A stretch of DNA of 64,000 nt, taken from assembly GCF_007833795.1 (NCBI RefSeq), contig NZ_CP032702.1, positions 806,001 to 870,000 on the forward strand, given 5' to 3'. A program made the position numbers and the translations under genes. This document shows positions 32,367-45,255 of this stretch, piece after piece (the first letter of the stretch is position 1; each line of letters opens with the position of its first letter). The notes beneath the pieces are model-generated. The model did not search any database, was not told the origin of the DNA, and saw only the letters and a list, made by a program, of their open reading frames with translations. The DNA is from Candidatus Pantoea soli. Its GTDB lineage: Bacteria > Pseudomonadota > Gammaproteobacteria > Enterobacterales > Enterobacteriaceae.

Positions 32367-32764
32367 TGGCTGGAGACTTTCAGCGCAGAACCCTGACACA
32401 CGGCCTGACGGTAGCAGCCTGGCGTGCTGGAGACGACTTCACATTTATGCAGCAGCACCGCGTTGGCTTTCATGCCGGCGGCTTTGATCTGCAGGCGTTT
32501 GCGCGCGGTGTTGAGATTAGGCGGAGAGTCCTGACTGCTGCTCTGACAATCGTCACCCGAGACTTCGCCGAGATCGCGGAACGGGTTACTGACCAGATCG
32601 GTCGCGTCGGTGTAAATTTTTACCGGAGCCGGGCGGGATACCGGCTTGCGCTGAGGTTCGCTGGATGAGTGCTGCGGGCGGGAAGGAGCGCTGCTTATCG
32701 GGTGATATTCACGAACGCACCCGGTCAGCATCAATGCCAACAAGCAGAGCGGTAAAAAACGCAT
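32363..32764 (-). CDS. rcsF: Outer-membrane lipoprotein RcsF
   Basis: RcsF (133 aa; E. coli 134) detects envelope and lipopolysaccharide stress and activates the Rcs phosphorelay through IgaA. The lipoprotein signal ends in the lipobox LTGC (Cys16). A proline-rich linker (about residues 24-47) precedes the folded domain, which contains four cysteines that form the characteristic disulfides (DDCQSS, HKCEV, PGCYRQAVC). The downstream trmO overlap matches E. coli. Confidence 0.96.
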   Translation of the reverse strand: MRFLPLCLLALMLTGCVREYHPISSAPSRPQHSSSEPQRKPVSRPAPVKIYTDATDLVSNPFRDLGEVSGDDCQSSSQDSPPNLNTARKRLQIKAAGMKANAVLLHKCEVVSSTPGCYRQAVCQGSALKVSSQ

Positions 32765-32843
32765 GGCAACATCCTCATGTAATAAAAAGTGGCGTTATTG
32801 AAACAAGGACGACTGTAAATAACAAGTCAGCGGCAACCGGCGG

Positions 32844-32871
32844 AAACAGAAAGGGCGGCCGAAGCCGCCCT
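32844..32871 (-). terminator. Terminator of metNIQ
   Basis: On the minus strand AGGGCGGC-TTCG-GCCGCCC is followed by TTTCTGTTT. It is a stable tetraloop hairpin 21 bp after the metQ stop. Confidence 0.85.
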
Positions 32872-32892
32872 GCAGAGCATGAAAGGTGTCAC

Positions 32893-33708
32893 TTACCAGC
32901 CTTTCACGGCCCCCCCGTTGAAGATCTTGTTCGCGGCGTCTGCCACATCGTCAGACTGGTAAGCCTGAACGAATTTCTTCACGTTCTCCGCGTCTTTGTT
33001 ATCTTCGCGGCTTACGATCAGGTTAACGTACGGCGAGTCTTTGTCTTCCACAAAGATACCGTCTTTGGCTGGCGTCAGGCCAATCTGGCTGGCGTAGGTG
33101 GTGTTAATCACCGCCAGCGCGATCTGCTGATCGTCCAGCGAACGCGGCAGCTGTGGCGCTTCCAGCTCAACAATCTTCAGGTTTTTCGGGTTCTCAACAA
33201 TGTCCAGAGAGGTCGGCAGCAGGCCAACGCCATCTTTCAGCTTGATCAGGCCCACTTTCTGCAGCAGCAGCAGCGAGCGACCCAGGTTAGTTGGATCGTT
33301 TGGAATTGCGATCTGTGCGCCATTCTGCAGCTCATCCAGCGATTTGATTTTTTTCGAGTAGCCTGCAATCGGGTAAACAAAAGAGTTGCCTACGGCAACC
33401 AGCTTGTAACCCCGATCTTTGATTTGCTGATCCAGATACGGTTTATGCTGGAACGCGTTGACGTCGATATCGCCTTTGCTCAGCGCTTCGTTCGGCAGCA
33501 CGTAATCATTGAAGGTAACCAGTTCAACATCCAGACCGTACTTCTCTTTCGCGACTTTCGCAGCGGCTTCCGCTACCTGCTGCTCAGCACCGACAATCAC
33601 GCCCACTTTGATGTGGTTGGGATCTTTAGCTTTCTGATCGCATCCTGCCAGCGCAATCGCGCCAATCAGAGCACCCACAGCGGCAATCTTTTTGAATGTG
33701 AAAGACAT
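32893..33708 (-). CDS. metQ: Methionine-binding lipoprotein MetQ
   Basis: MetQ (271 aa, the E. coli length) binds D- and L-methionine in the periplasm and delivers it to MetNI. The signal peptide ends at LAGC (Cys23), so it is lipid-anchored. The two-lobed domain includes HIKVGVIVGAEQQVAEAAAK and DIDVNAFQHKPYLDQQIKD. The final segment NKIFNGGAVKGW matches the family. It is the last gene of metN-metI-metQ, 37 bp after metI. Confidence 0.98.
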   Translation of the reverse strand: MSFTFKKIAAVGALIGAIALAGCDQKAKDPNHIKVGVIVGAEQQVAEAAAKVAKEKYGLDVELVTFNDYVLPNEALSKGDIDVNAFQHKPYLDQQIKDRGYKLVAVGNSFVYPIAGYSKKIKSLDELQNGAQIAIPNDPTNLGRSLLLLQKVGLIKLKDGVGLLPTSLDIVENPKNLKIVELEAPQLPRSLDDQQIALAVINTTYASQIGLTPAKDGIFVEDKDSPYVNLIVSREDNKDAENVKKFVQAYQSDDVADAANKIFNGGAVKGW

Positions 33709-33745
33709 GTCCTTTCCTTAATAGAGGATTATTGATGTTGTTTGC

Positions 33746-34399
33746 TTATTTATGTGACACCGCGCGAACGATACGGTCACCACAGAACTGAATCAGATAC
33801 ACCAGTACAACCAGCAGCACCAGTACGGTGTTCATCACCGTGGCGTTATAGCCAATGTAACCGTACTGATAGCCAATCTGTCCCAGACCGCCAGCGCCAA
33901 CTGCACCGCCCATAGCCGAATAACCGACCAGCGTAATCAGGGTAATTGTAGCGGCATTCACCAGGCCTGGCAGGGCTTCCGGCAGCAGGACTTTACGCAC
34001 AATCTGTAATGGCGTGGCACCCATGGCGCGCGACGCTTCGATCAGGCCGACAGGCAATTCCAGCAGCGCGTTTTCCACCATCCGCGCGATGAACGGCGCG
34101 GCGCCGACCGTTAACGGTACAATGGCGGCCTGCAGGCCAATCGAGGTGCCAACAATGGCGCGGGTAAACGGAATCATCCAGACCAGCAGAATAATAAACG
34201 GGATTGAACGGAAGATGTTTACCAGCGCGGAGAGCACGCGGTAAAGGGTGCTGTTAGCCAGAATCTGTCCTGGACGCGTCACATACAGCAGCACGCCAAC
34301 CGGCAGCCCAAGCACAAAACCAAAGAAGCCGGAGACAAAGGTCATCATCAGCGTTTCCCAGACGCCGCGCGTCAGTAACCACAGCATCGCTTCAGACAT
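33746..34399 (-). CDS. metI: Methionine ABC transporter permease MetI
   Basis: MetI (217 aa, the E. coli length) is the five-helix inner-membrane permease of the methionine importer. The coupling-helix EAA motif is seen in [20 protein letters not shown]. Hydrophobic segments begin with [20 protein letters not shown]. It overlaps the end of metN by 8 bp. Confidence 0.98.
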   Translation of the reverse strand: MSEAMLWLLTRGVWETLMMTFVSGFFGFVLGLPVGVLLYVTRPGQILANSTLYRVLSALVNIFRSIPFIILLVWMIPFTRAIVGTSIGLQAAIVPLTVGAAPFIARMVENALLELPVGLIEASRAMGATPLQIVRKVLLPEALPGLVNAATITLITLVGYSAMGGAVGAGGLGQIGYQYGYIGYNATVMNTVLVLLVVLVYLIQFCGDRIVRAVSHK

Positions 34400-35423
34400 A
34401 ACCCAGTACCTCTGTTTTCACGTGATTTTCTTTCAGCCAGGCAATCGCGGCTTGTGTATCTGCTTCAGTGCCGTCCATCTCGGCCAGCATAATGCCGAAC
34501 TTCACACCACCGGCGTAATCCATCTGCGCGCTGATAATGTTGTTGTTGACGTTAAAACGGCGGGCGGCTTCGGACAGCAGCGGCGCATCGACGGATTTGC
34601 CGGTGAACTCCAGACGCAGCAGCGGCACGCTGCTGGCGGTCGCCGTGGCGCTCATGCGCTGCTGATAATCATCCGGAATGTCCAGATGCAGCGTTGACTG
34701 AATAAACTGCTGCGCCAGCGGCGTTTTAGGATGAGAAAACACTTCGCTTACGCTGTCTTTTTCGATCAGCTCGCCATGACTGATAACGGCGACCTGATCG
34801 CAGATGCGTTTAACCACATCCATTTCATGCGTGATCAATAGAATGGTGATGCCCAGCCGACGGTTAATGTCCTTCAGCAATTCAAGGATGGAGCGGGTCG
34901 TCGCCGGATCCAGGGCGCTGGTGGCTTCATCGCACAGTAGCACTTTGGGGTTGCTGGCCAGTGCGCGGGCAATAGCGACGCGTTGCTTCTGACCACCCGA
35001 CAGGTTTGCCGGCCAGCTGTCGTGTTTATCCGCCAGACCAACCAGCTCAAGCAGTTCGCTCACGCGTTTTTTAATTTCATCACGTGACAGGTTACCCAGC
35101 TCCAGCGGCAGCGCCACGTTTCCGGAAACCGTGCGGGAGTTCATCAGATTGAAGTGCTGGAAAATCATGCCAATCTGCCGGCGCGCCAGCGTCAGCTGCC
35201 CGGCGGAGAGGGCGGTCAGATCCTGTCCGTCAACCAGCACGCGGCCTGAGGTCGGGCGCTCAAGCAGGTTAACGCAGCGGATCAGCGTGCTTTTTCCGGC
35301 ACCGGAAGAGCCAATGACGCCATAAATCTGTCCGGCAGGCACATGCAGGCTGACGTTTGACAACGCCGTAACTGTGCGTGAACCTTGCTGGAACACTTTG
35401 CTAATATTTTCGAGTTTAATCAT
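34392..35423 (-). CDS. metN: Methionine ABC transporter ATPase MetN
   Basis: MetN (343 aa, the E. coli length) powers the importer. The start at 35423 gives [18 protein letters not shown]; a 17-residue upstream extension lacks similarity. Walker A is GSSGAGKST (residues 38-46), the signature is [15 protein letters not shown], and Walker B is [12 protein letters not shown]. The C-terminal ~100 residues form the ACT-like NIL domain through which internal methionine inhibits transport. Confidence 0.98.
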   Translation of the reverse strand: MIKLENISKVFQQGSRTVTALSNVSLHVPAGQIYGVIGSSGAGKSTLIRCVNLLERPTSGRVLVDGQDLTALSAGQLTLARRQIGMIFQHFNLMNSRTVSGNVALPLELGNLSRDEIKKRVSELLELVGLADKHDSWPANLSGGQKQRVAIARALASNPKVLLCDEATSALDPATTRSILELLKDINRRLGITILLITHEMDVVKRICDQVAVISHGELIEKDSVSEVFSHPKTPLAQQFIQSTLHLDIPDDYQQRMSATATASSVPLLRLEFTGKSVDAPLLSEAARRFNVNNNIISAQMDYAGGVKFGIMLAEMDGTEADTQAAIAWLKENHVKTEVLGYV

Positions 35424-35498
35424 TGGCTTAATAGTTATCGTATTGCGTTGTCCGTGGTGTATCGGCTTTCGCACAGCCTGGCTGGACGAAATTTGAAT

Positions 35499-35522
35499 GG
35501 ATGTTAAGGCATCCAGACGGCT
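35499..35522 (-). promoter_or_regulatory. Candidate MetJ operator (met boxes)
   Basis: Three adjacent 8-mers, GGATGTTA, AGGCATCC and AGACGGCT, resemble tandem AGACGTCT met boxes (4, 5 and 7 of 8 matches). They lie about 75-100 bp upstream of metN, in the metN/gmhB divergent gap, where MetJ control is expected. Alignment was by eye. Confidence 0.4.
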
Positions 35523-35611
35523 AAATCAATCGAAGTCATTCAATCTGTCATTCTCTCTGTATGCGCAATCATGCGATACTGAGCGGCATTATTTGCAGCA
35601 GGAGTTTCTAC

Positions 35612-36172
35612 GTGGCGAACCCAGTCCCGGCTATTTTTCTCGATCGTGATGGCACCCTGAATGTTGATCACGGCTATGTTCATGAGATCGACAATTTCCA
35701 GTTTATTGACGGCACCATTGAAGCGCTGCAGGCGTTAAAGAAGATGGGCTATGCGCTGGTGCTGGTGACTAACCAGTCCGGCATTGCGCGCGGTATGTTT
35801 AGCGAAGAGCAGTTTATGCAGCTGACAGAGTGGATGGACTGGTCGCTGGCTGACCGTGACGTTGACCTGGACGGCATCTATTTCTGCCCGCACCTGCCGG
35901 ATGCAAAAGTTGAGGCCTACCGTCAGACCTGCGACTGCCGTAAACCGCAGCCAGGCATGCTGCTTTCTGCGCAGCAGGAGCTGAATATCGATATGGCAGC
36001 CTCTTATATGGTGGGGGATAAAACGGAAGATATGCAGGCTGCCGTCGCCGCAGGTGTCGGAACCAAAGTGCTGGTGCGCAGCGGTAAGCCGGTCACTGCT
36101 GAGGGCGAAGCGCTGGCCGACTGGGTGATCAACAGCCTGGCCGACCTGCCGGAACGCATTAAAAAGGGCTGA
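35612..36172 (+). CDS. gmhB: D-glycero-beta-D-manno-heptose 1,7-bisphosphate 7-phosphatase
   Basis: GmhB (186 aa) removes the 7-phosphate in ADP-heptose synthesis for the lipopolysaccharide inner core. The start is GTG, as in E. coli, after CAGGAGTTTCTAC; an in-frame ATG 17 codons upstream was rejected. The HAD nucleophile and acid are in FLDRDGTLN, with [10 protein letters not shown], the zinc-binding cysteines in CPHLPDAK and [10 protein letters not shown], and [12 protein letters not shown]. It lies just before the rRNA operon, as rrnH does in E. coli. Confidence 0.97.
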   Translation: MANPVPAIFLDRDGTLNVDHGYVHEIDNFQFIDGTIEALQALKKMGYALVLVTNQSGIARGMFSEEQFMQLTEWMDWSLADRDVDLDGIYFCPHLPDAKVEAYRQTCDCRKPQPGMLLSAQQELNIDMAASYMVGDKTEDMQAAVAAGVGTKVLVRSGKPVTAEGEALADWVINSLADLPERIKKG

Positions 36173-36227
36173 AAAAGGGCGCTTTGTGCAAAAATCAAGC
36201 GAACAGCAAAAAAGTTGAAATTTGCAC

Positions 36228-36255
36228 TTGCGCTTCCGCAGAACCTCCCTATAAT
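36228..36255 (+). promoter_or_regulatory. rRNA operon promoter P1
   Basis: TTGCGC, 16 bp, then TATAAT, followed by GCGCCACC, closely matches enterobacterial rrn P1 with its GC-rich discriminator for ppGpp control. AT-rich sequence upstream (AAAAAAGTTGAAATTT) is a likely UP element. Fis sites would lie further upstream, in or next to the gmhB end. The 408-bp gmhB-16S gap holds P1, P2 and the leader only. Confidence 0.9.
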
Positions 36256-36348
36256 GCGCCACCACTGAGACGGCAAAGCGGCAACGCAGGCGGCTCAGCA
36301 GGGCGTGAAGCGATTCACCCCGCCGGAGAAAAACTTCTGAAAAAGAGG

Positions 36349-36376
36349 TTGACTCCGAAGGAGGAAAGCGTAATAT
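36349..36376 (+). promoter_or_regulatory. rRNA operon promoter P2
   Basis: TTGACT, 16 bp, then TAATAT, about 120 bp downstream of P1, as in other enterobacterial rrn operons. Confidence 0.88.
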
Positions 36377-36416
36377 ACGCCACCTCGCGACAGCAGGCAG
36401 TACGCCGCGTCGCACC

Positions 36417-36427
36417 GCTCTTTAACA
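36417..36427 (+). promoter_or_regulatory. rrn leader boxA antitermination site
   Basis: GCTCTTTAACA is the standard NusB-NusE binding boxA, followed by the leader ATTTATCAGACAATCTGTGT. The 23 bases of leader after boxA pair with spacer sequence (TCTGATAG...) in the RNase III processing stem. Confidence 0.9.
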
Positions 36428-36580
36428 ATTTATCAGACAATCTGTGTGGGCACTCACGGGATTGATATCACAAGCCTCCGGGCTTGAAAAAATATCAAGA
36501 CTCTGCTGAGTGAACACGTAATTCATTACGAAGTTTAATTCACAGAGCATCGCTGCACTGGTTGCAGCAAATCAAACTTT

Positions 36581-38122
<1,542 letters not shown>

Positions 38123-38212
38123 CCTGAAGATACCTTCCCGCGCAGTGCTCACACAGATTGTCTGATAGAAAAAGTAATGAGCAGGACGGCTGCGAAGTCG
38201 TGACACCCTTGT

Positions 38213-38287
38213 GTCCCCTTCGTCTAGCGGTTAGGACTCCGCCCTTTCACGGCGGCAACAGGGGTTCGAATCCCCTAGGGGACGCCA
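38213..38287 (+). tRNA. gltT: tRNA-Glu (anticodon TTC)
   Basis: A 75-nt tRNA in the 16S-23S spacer with encoded CCA-type end (GCCA). The acceptor stem GTCCCCT pairs with AGGGGAC, the anticodon loop is CTTTCAC with TTC, and the T-loop is GGTTCGAATCC. It is the only spacer tRNA, so this operon is of the Glu type rather than Ile/Ala. The symbol follows the E. coli spacer gene series. Confidence 0.97.
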
Positions 38288-38361
38288 ACTGTTCGGTGAC
38301 AGGTGAAAGGTGTCCCCATGATGTATCTCAGAACTGACCTGCGGGTCACGTCTGAGATATA

Positions 38362-38372
38362 TGCTCTTTAAA
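38362..38372 (+). promoter_or_regulatory. Spacer boxA before 23S rRNA
   Basis: TGCTCTTTAAA in the 16S-23S spacer matches the second boxA found in enterobacterial rrn operons, which renews antitermination before the 23S gene. Confidence 0.8.
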
Positions 38373-38497
38373 AATCCGGAACAAGCTGAAAATTTGAAAC
38401 GAACGCGCCGCGTATTTCCCCGTAACAGGAAATAAGGCGGAGCGTCCGGGTCCGAGATTTTCGCGATTCACATGCGCAAAACGCCTGTGGGTTGTGA

Positions 38498-41402
<2,905 letters not shown>

Positions 41403-41498
41403 ACAACGCCAGAGGCGTTTTGCGGTACCCGGAAAAATTTTCAGCCTTGTTCACGGACTGGTCTGCGCGGCTTTGGGCGGCGCGGACGAAACAGAATC

Positions 41499-41618
41499 TG
41501 CCTGGCGGCACTAGCGCGGTGGTCCCACCTGACCCCATGCCGAACTCAGAAGTGAAACGCCGTAGCGCCGATGGTAGTGTGGGGTCTCCCCATGCGAGAG
41601 TAGGGAACTGCCAGGCAT
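41499..41618 (+). rRNA. rrf: 5S ribosomal RNA
   Basis: 120 nt from TGCCTGGCGG to CTGCCAGGCAT, with the terminal helix closed and the conserved CCGAACTCAGAAGTGAAACG loop. Confidence 0.98.
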
Positions 41619-41715
41619 CTATTTAAGGCCCTCAGCGGGCCGTGACCTTCCCGGTGACGCGGGAAGGGCGAAACACCTGGAAGCAGACGCGGTCTGCGGT
41701 CAGTACAGAATCGGT

Positions 41716-41792
41716 GGAGCGGTAGTTCAGTTGGTTAGAATACCTGCCTGTCACGCAGGGGGTCGCGGGTTCGAGCCCCGTCCGTTCCGCCA
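41716..41792 (+). tRNA. aspU: tRNA-Asp (anticodon GTC), distal gene of the rRNA operon
   Basis: A 77-nt tRNA: GGAGCGG pairs with CCGTTCC, the anticodon loop is CTGTCAC, and CCA is encoded. It follows 5S by 97 bp, as aspU does in rrnH of E. coli. Its sequence is identical to the second tRNA-Asp at 49,606. Confidence 0.97.
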
Positions 41793-41802
41793 CTTAATTG
41801 AT

Positions 41803-41831
41803 AAGCCCTGACTGCGAAGTCAGGGCTTTTT
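41803..41831 (+). terminator. Terminator of the rRNA operon
   Basis: AAGCCCTGACT-GCG-AAGTCAGGGCTT followed by TTTC, 11 bases after the tRNA-Asp. Long perfect stem. Confidence 0.93.
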
Positions 41832-41960
41832 CATGTCTGCAATTTAGCCCCCATTGTTGCTGAAAACGCAAAATTCCTCTGCGCATTTGCGGATTTTTCC
41901 GCAACAATAATCCTGTCACACTTCTTTCATCACGACATTTAACACAATGATGAGGAAAAC

Positions 41961-42764
41961 ATGATGCTCCCCGCTTTTGGTACAGGCACTTTTCGTCTGC
42001 AGGATGAGGTGGCCATTCAGTCAGTAAAAAACGCGCTGCAGCTGGGTTATCGGGCCATTGATACGGCACAGATATATGAAAACGAAGCAGCGGTAGGTCA
42101 GGCTATCGCAGAGAGCGATATTGCGCGCAATGAGTTGTTCATCACCACGAAAATCTGGATTGAGAATCTGTCTGCCGAAAGATTGATTCCCAGTTTGCAG
42201 GAGAGCCTGAAAAAATTGCGCACGGACTATGTGGATCTGACCCTGATTCACTGGCCATCTCCGGGCGGGGTGATTACGGTGGAAGAGAGCATGCAGGCGC
42301 TGATGGCAGCAAAAGAAGCGGGCATAACACGTCAGATTGGCGTCTCTAACTTTCCTGTTGCCCTGATGCAGGAAGCCATCCGCGCCGTGGGCGCAGAAAA
42401 TATCGCGACGATCCAGATTGAACTGCATCCTTTCCTGCAAAACCAGAAAGTGGTGGCTTTTGCACAACAGCAGGGGATCCCTGTTACCTCTTACATGACG
42501 CTGGCCTACGGTGCAGCATTAAAAGACGAGACCATCCTACGCCTTGCAGAGAAACATCGGGCAACGCCAGCGCAGGTCGTGCTGGCCTGGGCTCTGCAGA
42601 GCGGTTATGCGGTTATCCCTTCGTCAACAAAACGAGAGAATCTGCAGAGTAACCTGGCGGCCAGAGAACTTCGCCTGGATGCAGAAGATATGGCGCAGAT
42701 CGCCGCGCTGGATCGCAATCAGCGTCTTGTCAGTCCGGCGGGGCTGGCACCCGACTGGGATTAA
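41961..42764 (+). CDS. dkgB: 2,5-diketo-D-gluconate/methylglyoxal reductase (aldo-keto reductase)
   Basis: DkgB (267 aa, the E. coli length) is an NADPH-dependent AKR5 enzyme acting on 2,5-diketogluconate and small aldehydes such as methylglyoxal. Catalytic residues are visible as Asp and Tyr in [12 protein letters not shown], Lys in TTKIW and His in LIHWPSP. The NADPH loop is [13 protein letters not shown]. The start is the first of two ATGs after GAGGAAAAC, matching the E. coli length. It converges with yafC. Confidence 0.96.
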   Translation: MMLPAFGTGTFRLQDEVAIQSVKNALQLGYRAIDTAQIYENEAAVGQAIAESDIARNELFITTKIWIENLSAERLIPSLQESLKKLRTDYVDLTLIHWPSPGGVITVEESMQALMAAKEAGITRQIGVSNFPVALMQEAIRAVGAENIATIQIELHPFLQNQKVVAFAQQQGIPVTSYMTLAYGAALKDETILRLAEKHRATPAQVVLAWALQSGYAVIPSSTKRENLQSNLAARELRLDAEDMAQIAALDRNQRLVSPAGLAPDWD

Positions 42765-42775
42765 TGCTTTCGGCC

Positions 42776-42807
42776 CTCAGCCCGGTGAACGCCAGGGCTG
42801 AGTTTTT
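42776..42807 (+). terminator. Terminator of dkgB, overlapping the end of yafC
   Basis: Perfect CTCAGCCC / GGGCTGAG stem followed by TTTTT on the plus strand. It lies inside the last codons of the convergent yafC. Confidence 0.88.
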
Positions 42808-43685
42808 ACCCACTCGCTCAGAAAATCAATAAACACGCGCACGCGCTGACTGACGCCGGAATCACTGTAGTAGACCGCATTGAATGGCATCTCAACCGGC
42901 AGTCGCCGTTCGGCAAGCACGTCAACAAAAGTACCCCCGGCGATTTCCGCATCCACCATAAAATCGGAAAGACAGGCAATACCCTGATCGTTCAGGCATA
43001 ACATTTTGATGGTTTCGCCACTGTTCGATGACATTGCCGCATCGATCTCGTAAAGATCGCGACCGTTATCTGAAACCGGCCAGCGATTCAGGCGCGGCGT
43101 TTCAGCAAAACCCAGGCACTGATGGATGGCTAAATCAGCGGCGGTTGCAGGCGTACCGTATCTGGCCAGATAAGCAGGTGTCGCGACCAGCTTACGATAA
43201 CTGGTAAACAGCAAACGCGCGCGCAGCGTTGAATCGGTCAGATTGCCGGCACGAATCGCCACGTCCACTTTGCGATCGATCAGATTAATAAAGCTTTCCG
43301 ACGAGATCAGAGAGAGCTTTACCTGGGGGTAGCGCTCACGAAACGGCTTGATCATAGGCATCAGCAAATTGAGAATCACCGGCGTTGCGGCATCCACCCG
43401 CAGCTCGCCCTGGGGAGCCTGCTGACGCTCTGTCAGTTCATGCTCGGCAGCTGACATTTCCTGCATCAGTTTCTGAACGCGGCGGAAATAGTGTTCGCCT
43501 TCGCGGGTCAGCGCCAGCTGGCGTGTGGTGCGCGTCAGTAACGTCACGCCTAATTTGCCTTCCAGCTTTTTCACCATACGGCTGACCGCAGAATTTGCCA
43601 GTTGGAGCTGTTCAGCCGCGCGGCTAAAGCTGCCGCTCTCGACCACCGCAATAAAGACCTTCAGTTCATCGGATGATGCTTTCAT
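42777..43685 (-). CDS. yafC: LysR-family transcriptional regulator YafC
   Basis: YafC (302 aa) matches the E. coli LysR regulator of that name, for which no firm target is known. The winged helix-turn-helix is at residues 1-60 ([20 protein letters not shown]). The periplasmic-binding-like effector domain follows ([53 protein letters not shown]). It is convergent with dkgB and divergent from the repeat tract on its other side. No effector can be predicted. Confidence 0.93.
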   Translation of the reverse strand: MKASSDELKVFIAVVESGSFSRAAEQLQLANSAVSRMVKKLEGKLGVTLLTRTTRQLALTREGEHYFRRVQKLMQEMSAAEHELTERQQAPQGELRVDAATPVILNLLMPMIKPFRERYPQVKLSLISSESFINLIDRKVDVAIRAGNLTDSTLRARLLFTSYRKLVATPAYLARYGTPATAADLAIHQCLGFAETPRLNRWPVSDNGRDLYEIDAAMSSNSGETIKMLCLNDQGIACLSDFMVDAEIAGGTFVDVLAERRLPVEMPFNAVYYSDSGVSQRVRVFIDFLSEWVKTQPWRSPG

Positions 43686-43756
43686 TGTGCCTCCGGCAGC
43701 AAAAATAGCAGATGACTATACGCCTTTTGCGCATTAAAACACGGAACAATGGCTGC

Positions 43757-43889
43757 GCACAGCATGATAAACCCGGCATGGTTATCTTACTGCCGCGAAG
43801 ACAGCGATCTGGTCGCGCGCCGGGGCAGGCGAATGCGTCCGCGGCAACGCTGGGTTGCTGTGTCTGCGCTTACTGCGGAGTTGCGTACG
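43757..43889 (+). repeat. Tandem repeat unit 1 of the yafC-yafD tract
   Basis: First of three imperfect tandem units in the 593-bp yafC-yafD gap. It begins GCACAGCATGATAAACCCGG and carries GATAA..CCCGGCATGG..TTATC (43766-43786), a self-complementary segment, then CGCGAAGACAGCGATCTGG, and near its end GTGTCTGCGCTTACTGCGGA. Length 133 bp, about 10 shorter than the others. Function unknown. Confidence 0.8.
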
Positions 43890-44032
43890 GCACAGCACGA
43901 TAAACCCGGTACTGTTATCTTACTGCCGCGAAGACAGTGGTCTGGCCGTGCGCCGGGCCAGGGGTACGCGTCCGTGGCAGTGTCGGATCCTGTATCCGGG
44001 AAAGTGTCTGCGCTTACTGCGGAGTCGCTTAC
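43890..44032 (+). repeat. Tandem repeat unit 2 of the yafC-yafD tract
   Basis: Second unit, 143 bp, beginning GCACAGCACGATAAACCCGG with the same internal landmarks (CGCGAAGACAGTGGTCTGG, GTGTCTGCGCTTACTGCGGA). Because unit lengths are not multiples of three, corresponding bases fall in different reading frames in each copy. Confidence 0.8.
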
Positions 44033-44175
44033 GCACAGCACGATAAGCCCGGTATGGTTATCCTCTCGCCGGAAAGACAGCGATCTGGCTGTGCTGCGAG
44101 CAGGGGAGCGCGTTCGGGGTACCGCTGGGATCCGGCATCCGTAAAAGTGTCTGCGGTTACTGCAAAGTCGTGGCC
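44033..44175 (+). repeat. Tandem repeat unit 3 of the yafC-yafD tract
   Basis: Third and most diverged unit, about 143 bp, beginning GCACAGCACGATAAGCCCGG and ending after GTGTCTGCGGTTACTGCAAA. Its right end is indistinct; the yafD promoter follows about 35 bp later. Confidence 0.75.
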
Positions 44176-44208
44176 TGTGAAGCGAATTCCGACAATTCAC
44201 AACATCAA

Positions 44209-44237
44209 TTGAAACCCCGCGCTAAAATCCCTATAAC
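44209..44237 (+). promoter_or_regulatory. Candidate yafD promoter
   Basis: TTGAAA, 17 bp, then TATAAC, 41 bp upstream of the yafD GTG start and just beyond the third repeat unit. Confidence 0.7.
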
Positions 44238-44278
44238 AGTCAGGTGAAGTCGCAGTCGAAAAACAGCCAGGCGGGACA

Positions 44279-45076
44279 GTGCGAAAAAAAACTTATGCAA
44301 TGCGTTATGTAGCAGGACAGCCTGCAGAGCGGATATTTCCGCCGGGGGCCATGCTGCATCTTGGGCAGGCTTTACCGCCCGGCGCGCCTCTGCCGGCACA
44401 CCCGACGCTGAAGGTGCTGGTCTGGAATATCTTCAAACAGCAGCGTGCTGACTGGATGTCGGTATTACAGGGTTTTGGCAAAGATGCGCACCTTGTACTG
44501 CTGCAGGAGGCGCAGACCACACCAGAACTGGTGCGTTTTGCCACCAGCAATTATCTGGCGGCCGATCAGGTGCCGGCCTTTGTGCTGCCACAGCACCCTT
44601 CAGGCGTGATGACGCTGGCTTCGGCTCATCCGGTCTACTGCTGTCCGTTGCGTGAGCGTGAGCCTCTGTTGCGGCTGGCAAAGTCTGCGCTGGTTACCGC
44701 TTATCCATTACCCGGCGGCGAGATGCTGATGGTCGTGAATATCCACGCGGTCAATTTCAGCCTGGGCGTCGATGTTTACAGTAAGCAACTGGGGCCGATA
44801 GGCGAGCAAATCCAGCATCACCGCGGCCCGGTGATCATGGCCGGCGATTTCAACGCCTGGAGCCGCCAGCGTATGAATGCGCTGTACCGTTTTGCGCGCG
44901 AGATGTCACTGCGCGAAGTCTCCTTCACTGACGACCATCGCCGCAAGGCCTTTGGTCGCCCGCTGGATTTTGTTTTTTACCGGGACATGAAAGTGAGCGA
45001 AGCCTCGGTGCTGGTCACGCGCGCTTCCGATCATAATCCGCTGCTGGTTGAGTTCGACACGCATCACGCCCGCTAA
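44279..45076 (+). CDS. yafD: Endonuclease/exonuclease/phosphatase-family protein YafD
   Basis: YafD (265 aa) matches the E. coli protein of the EEP fold (UPF0294). The start is GTG, giving [20 protein letters not shown] exactly as in E. coli. The metal-dependent hydrolase motifs are [19 protein letters not shown] as [31 protein letters not shown] and [12 protein letters not shown] role in envelope or defence-peptide resistance has been suggested for homologues, but the substrate is unknown. yafE, the next gene in E. coli, is missing here. Confidence 0.93.
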   Translation: MRKKTYAMRYVAGQPAERIFPPGAMLHLGQALPPGAPLPAHPTLKVLVWNIFKQQRADWMSVLQGFGKDAHLVLLQEAQTTPELVRFATSNYLAADQVPAFVLPQHPSGVMTLASAHPVYCCPLREREPLLRLAKSALVTAYPLPGGEMLMVVNIHAVNFSLGVDVYSKQLGPIGEQIQHHRGPVIMAGDFNAWSRQRMNALYRFAREMSLREVSFTDDHRRKAFGRPLDFVFYRDMKVSEASVLVTRASDHNPLLVEFDTHHAR

Positions 45077-45222
45077 TGGCTGCGCGTGTATCGGAAAACG
45101 GCAGTGTGCACCGACTGCCCGTACTGATTGACAGCGCGATGATAAGCAGGACGGATGTTTCATGTACGCAGGCAACAAGCGCTTACCCACGGAAACTGGT
45201 TCAGGCCTGAAGCATAAAAAAG

Positions 45223-45248
45223 AAAAGGCTGACAATTGTCAGCCTTTT
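45223..45248. terminator. Bidirectional terminator between yafD and mltD
   Basis: Perfect palindrome AAAAGGCTGACAATTGTCAGCCTTTT; on the minus strand it is followed by CTTTTTT. It serves mltD and probably yafD. Between it and yafD, 45077-45222 shows no gene. Confidence 0.9.
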
Positions 45249-45255
45249 CGTCGCA

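Noticed and set aside
43749..44144. 131-aa frame spanning the yafC-yafD repeats, and a 137-aa frame opposite it
   Set aside because: The repeat units shift frame relative to one another, so neither frame encodes a repeated peptide; no ribosome-binding site or family is seen.
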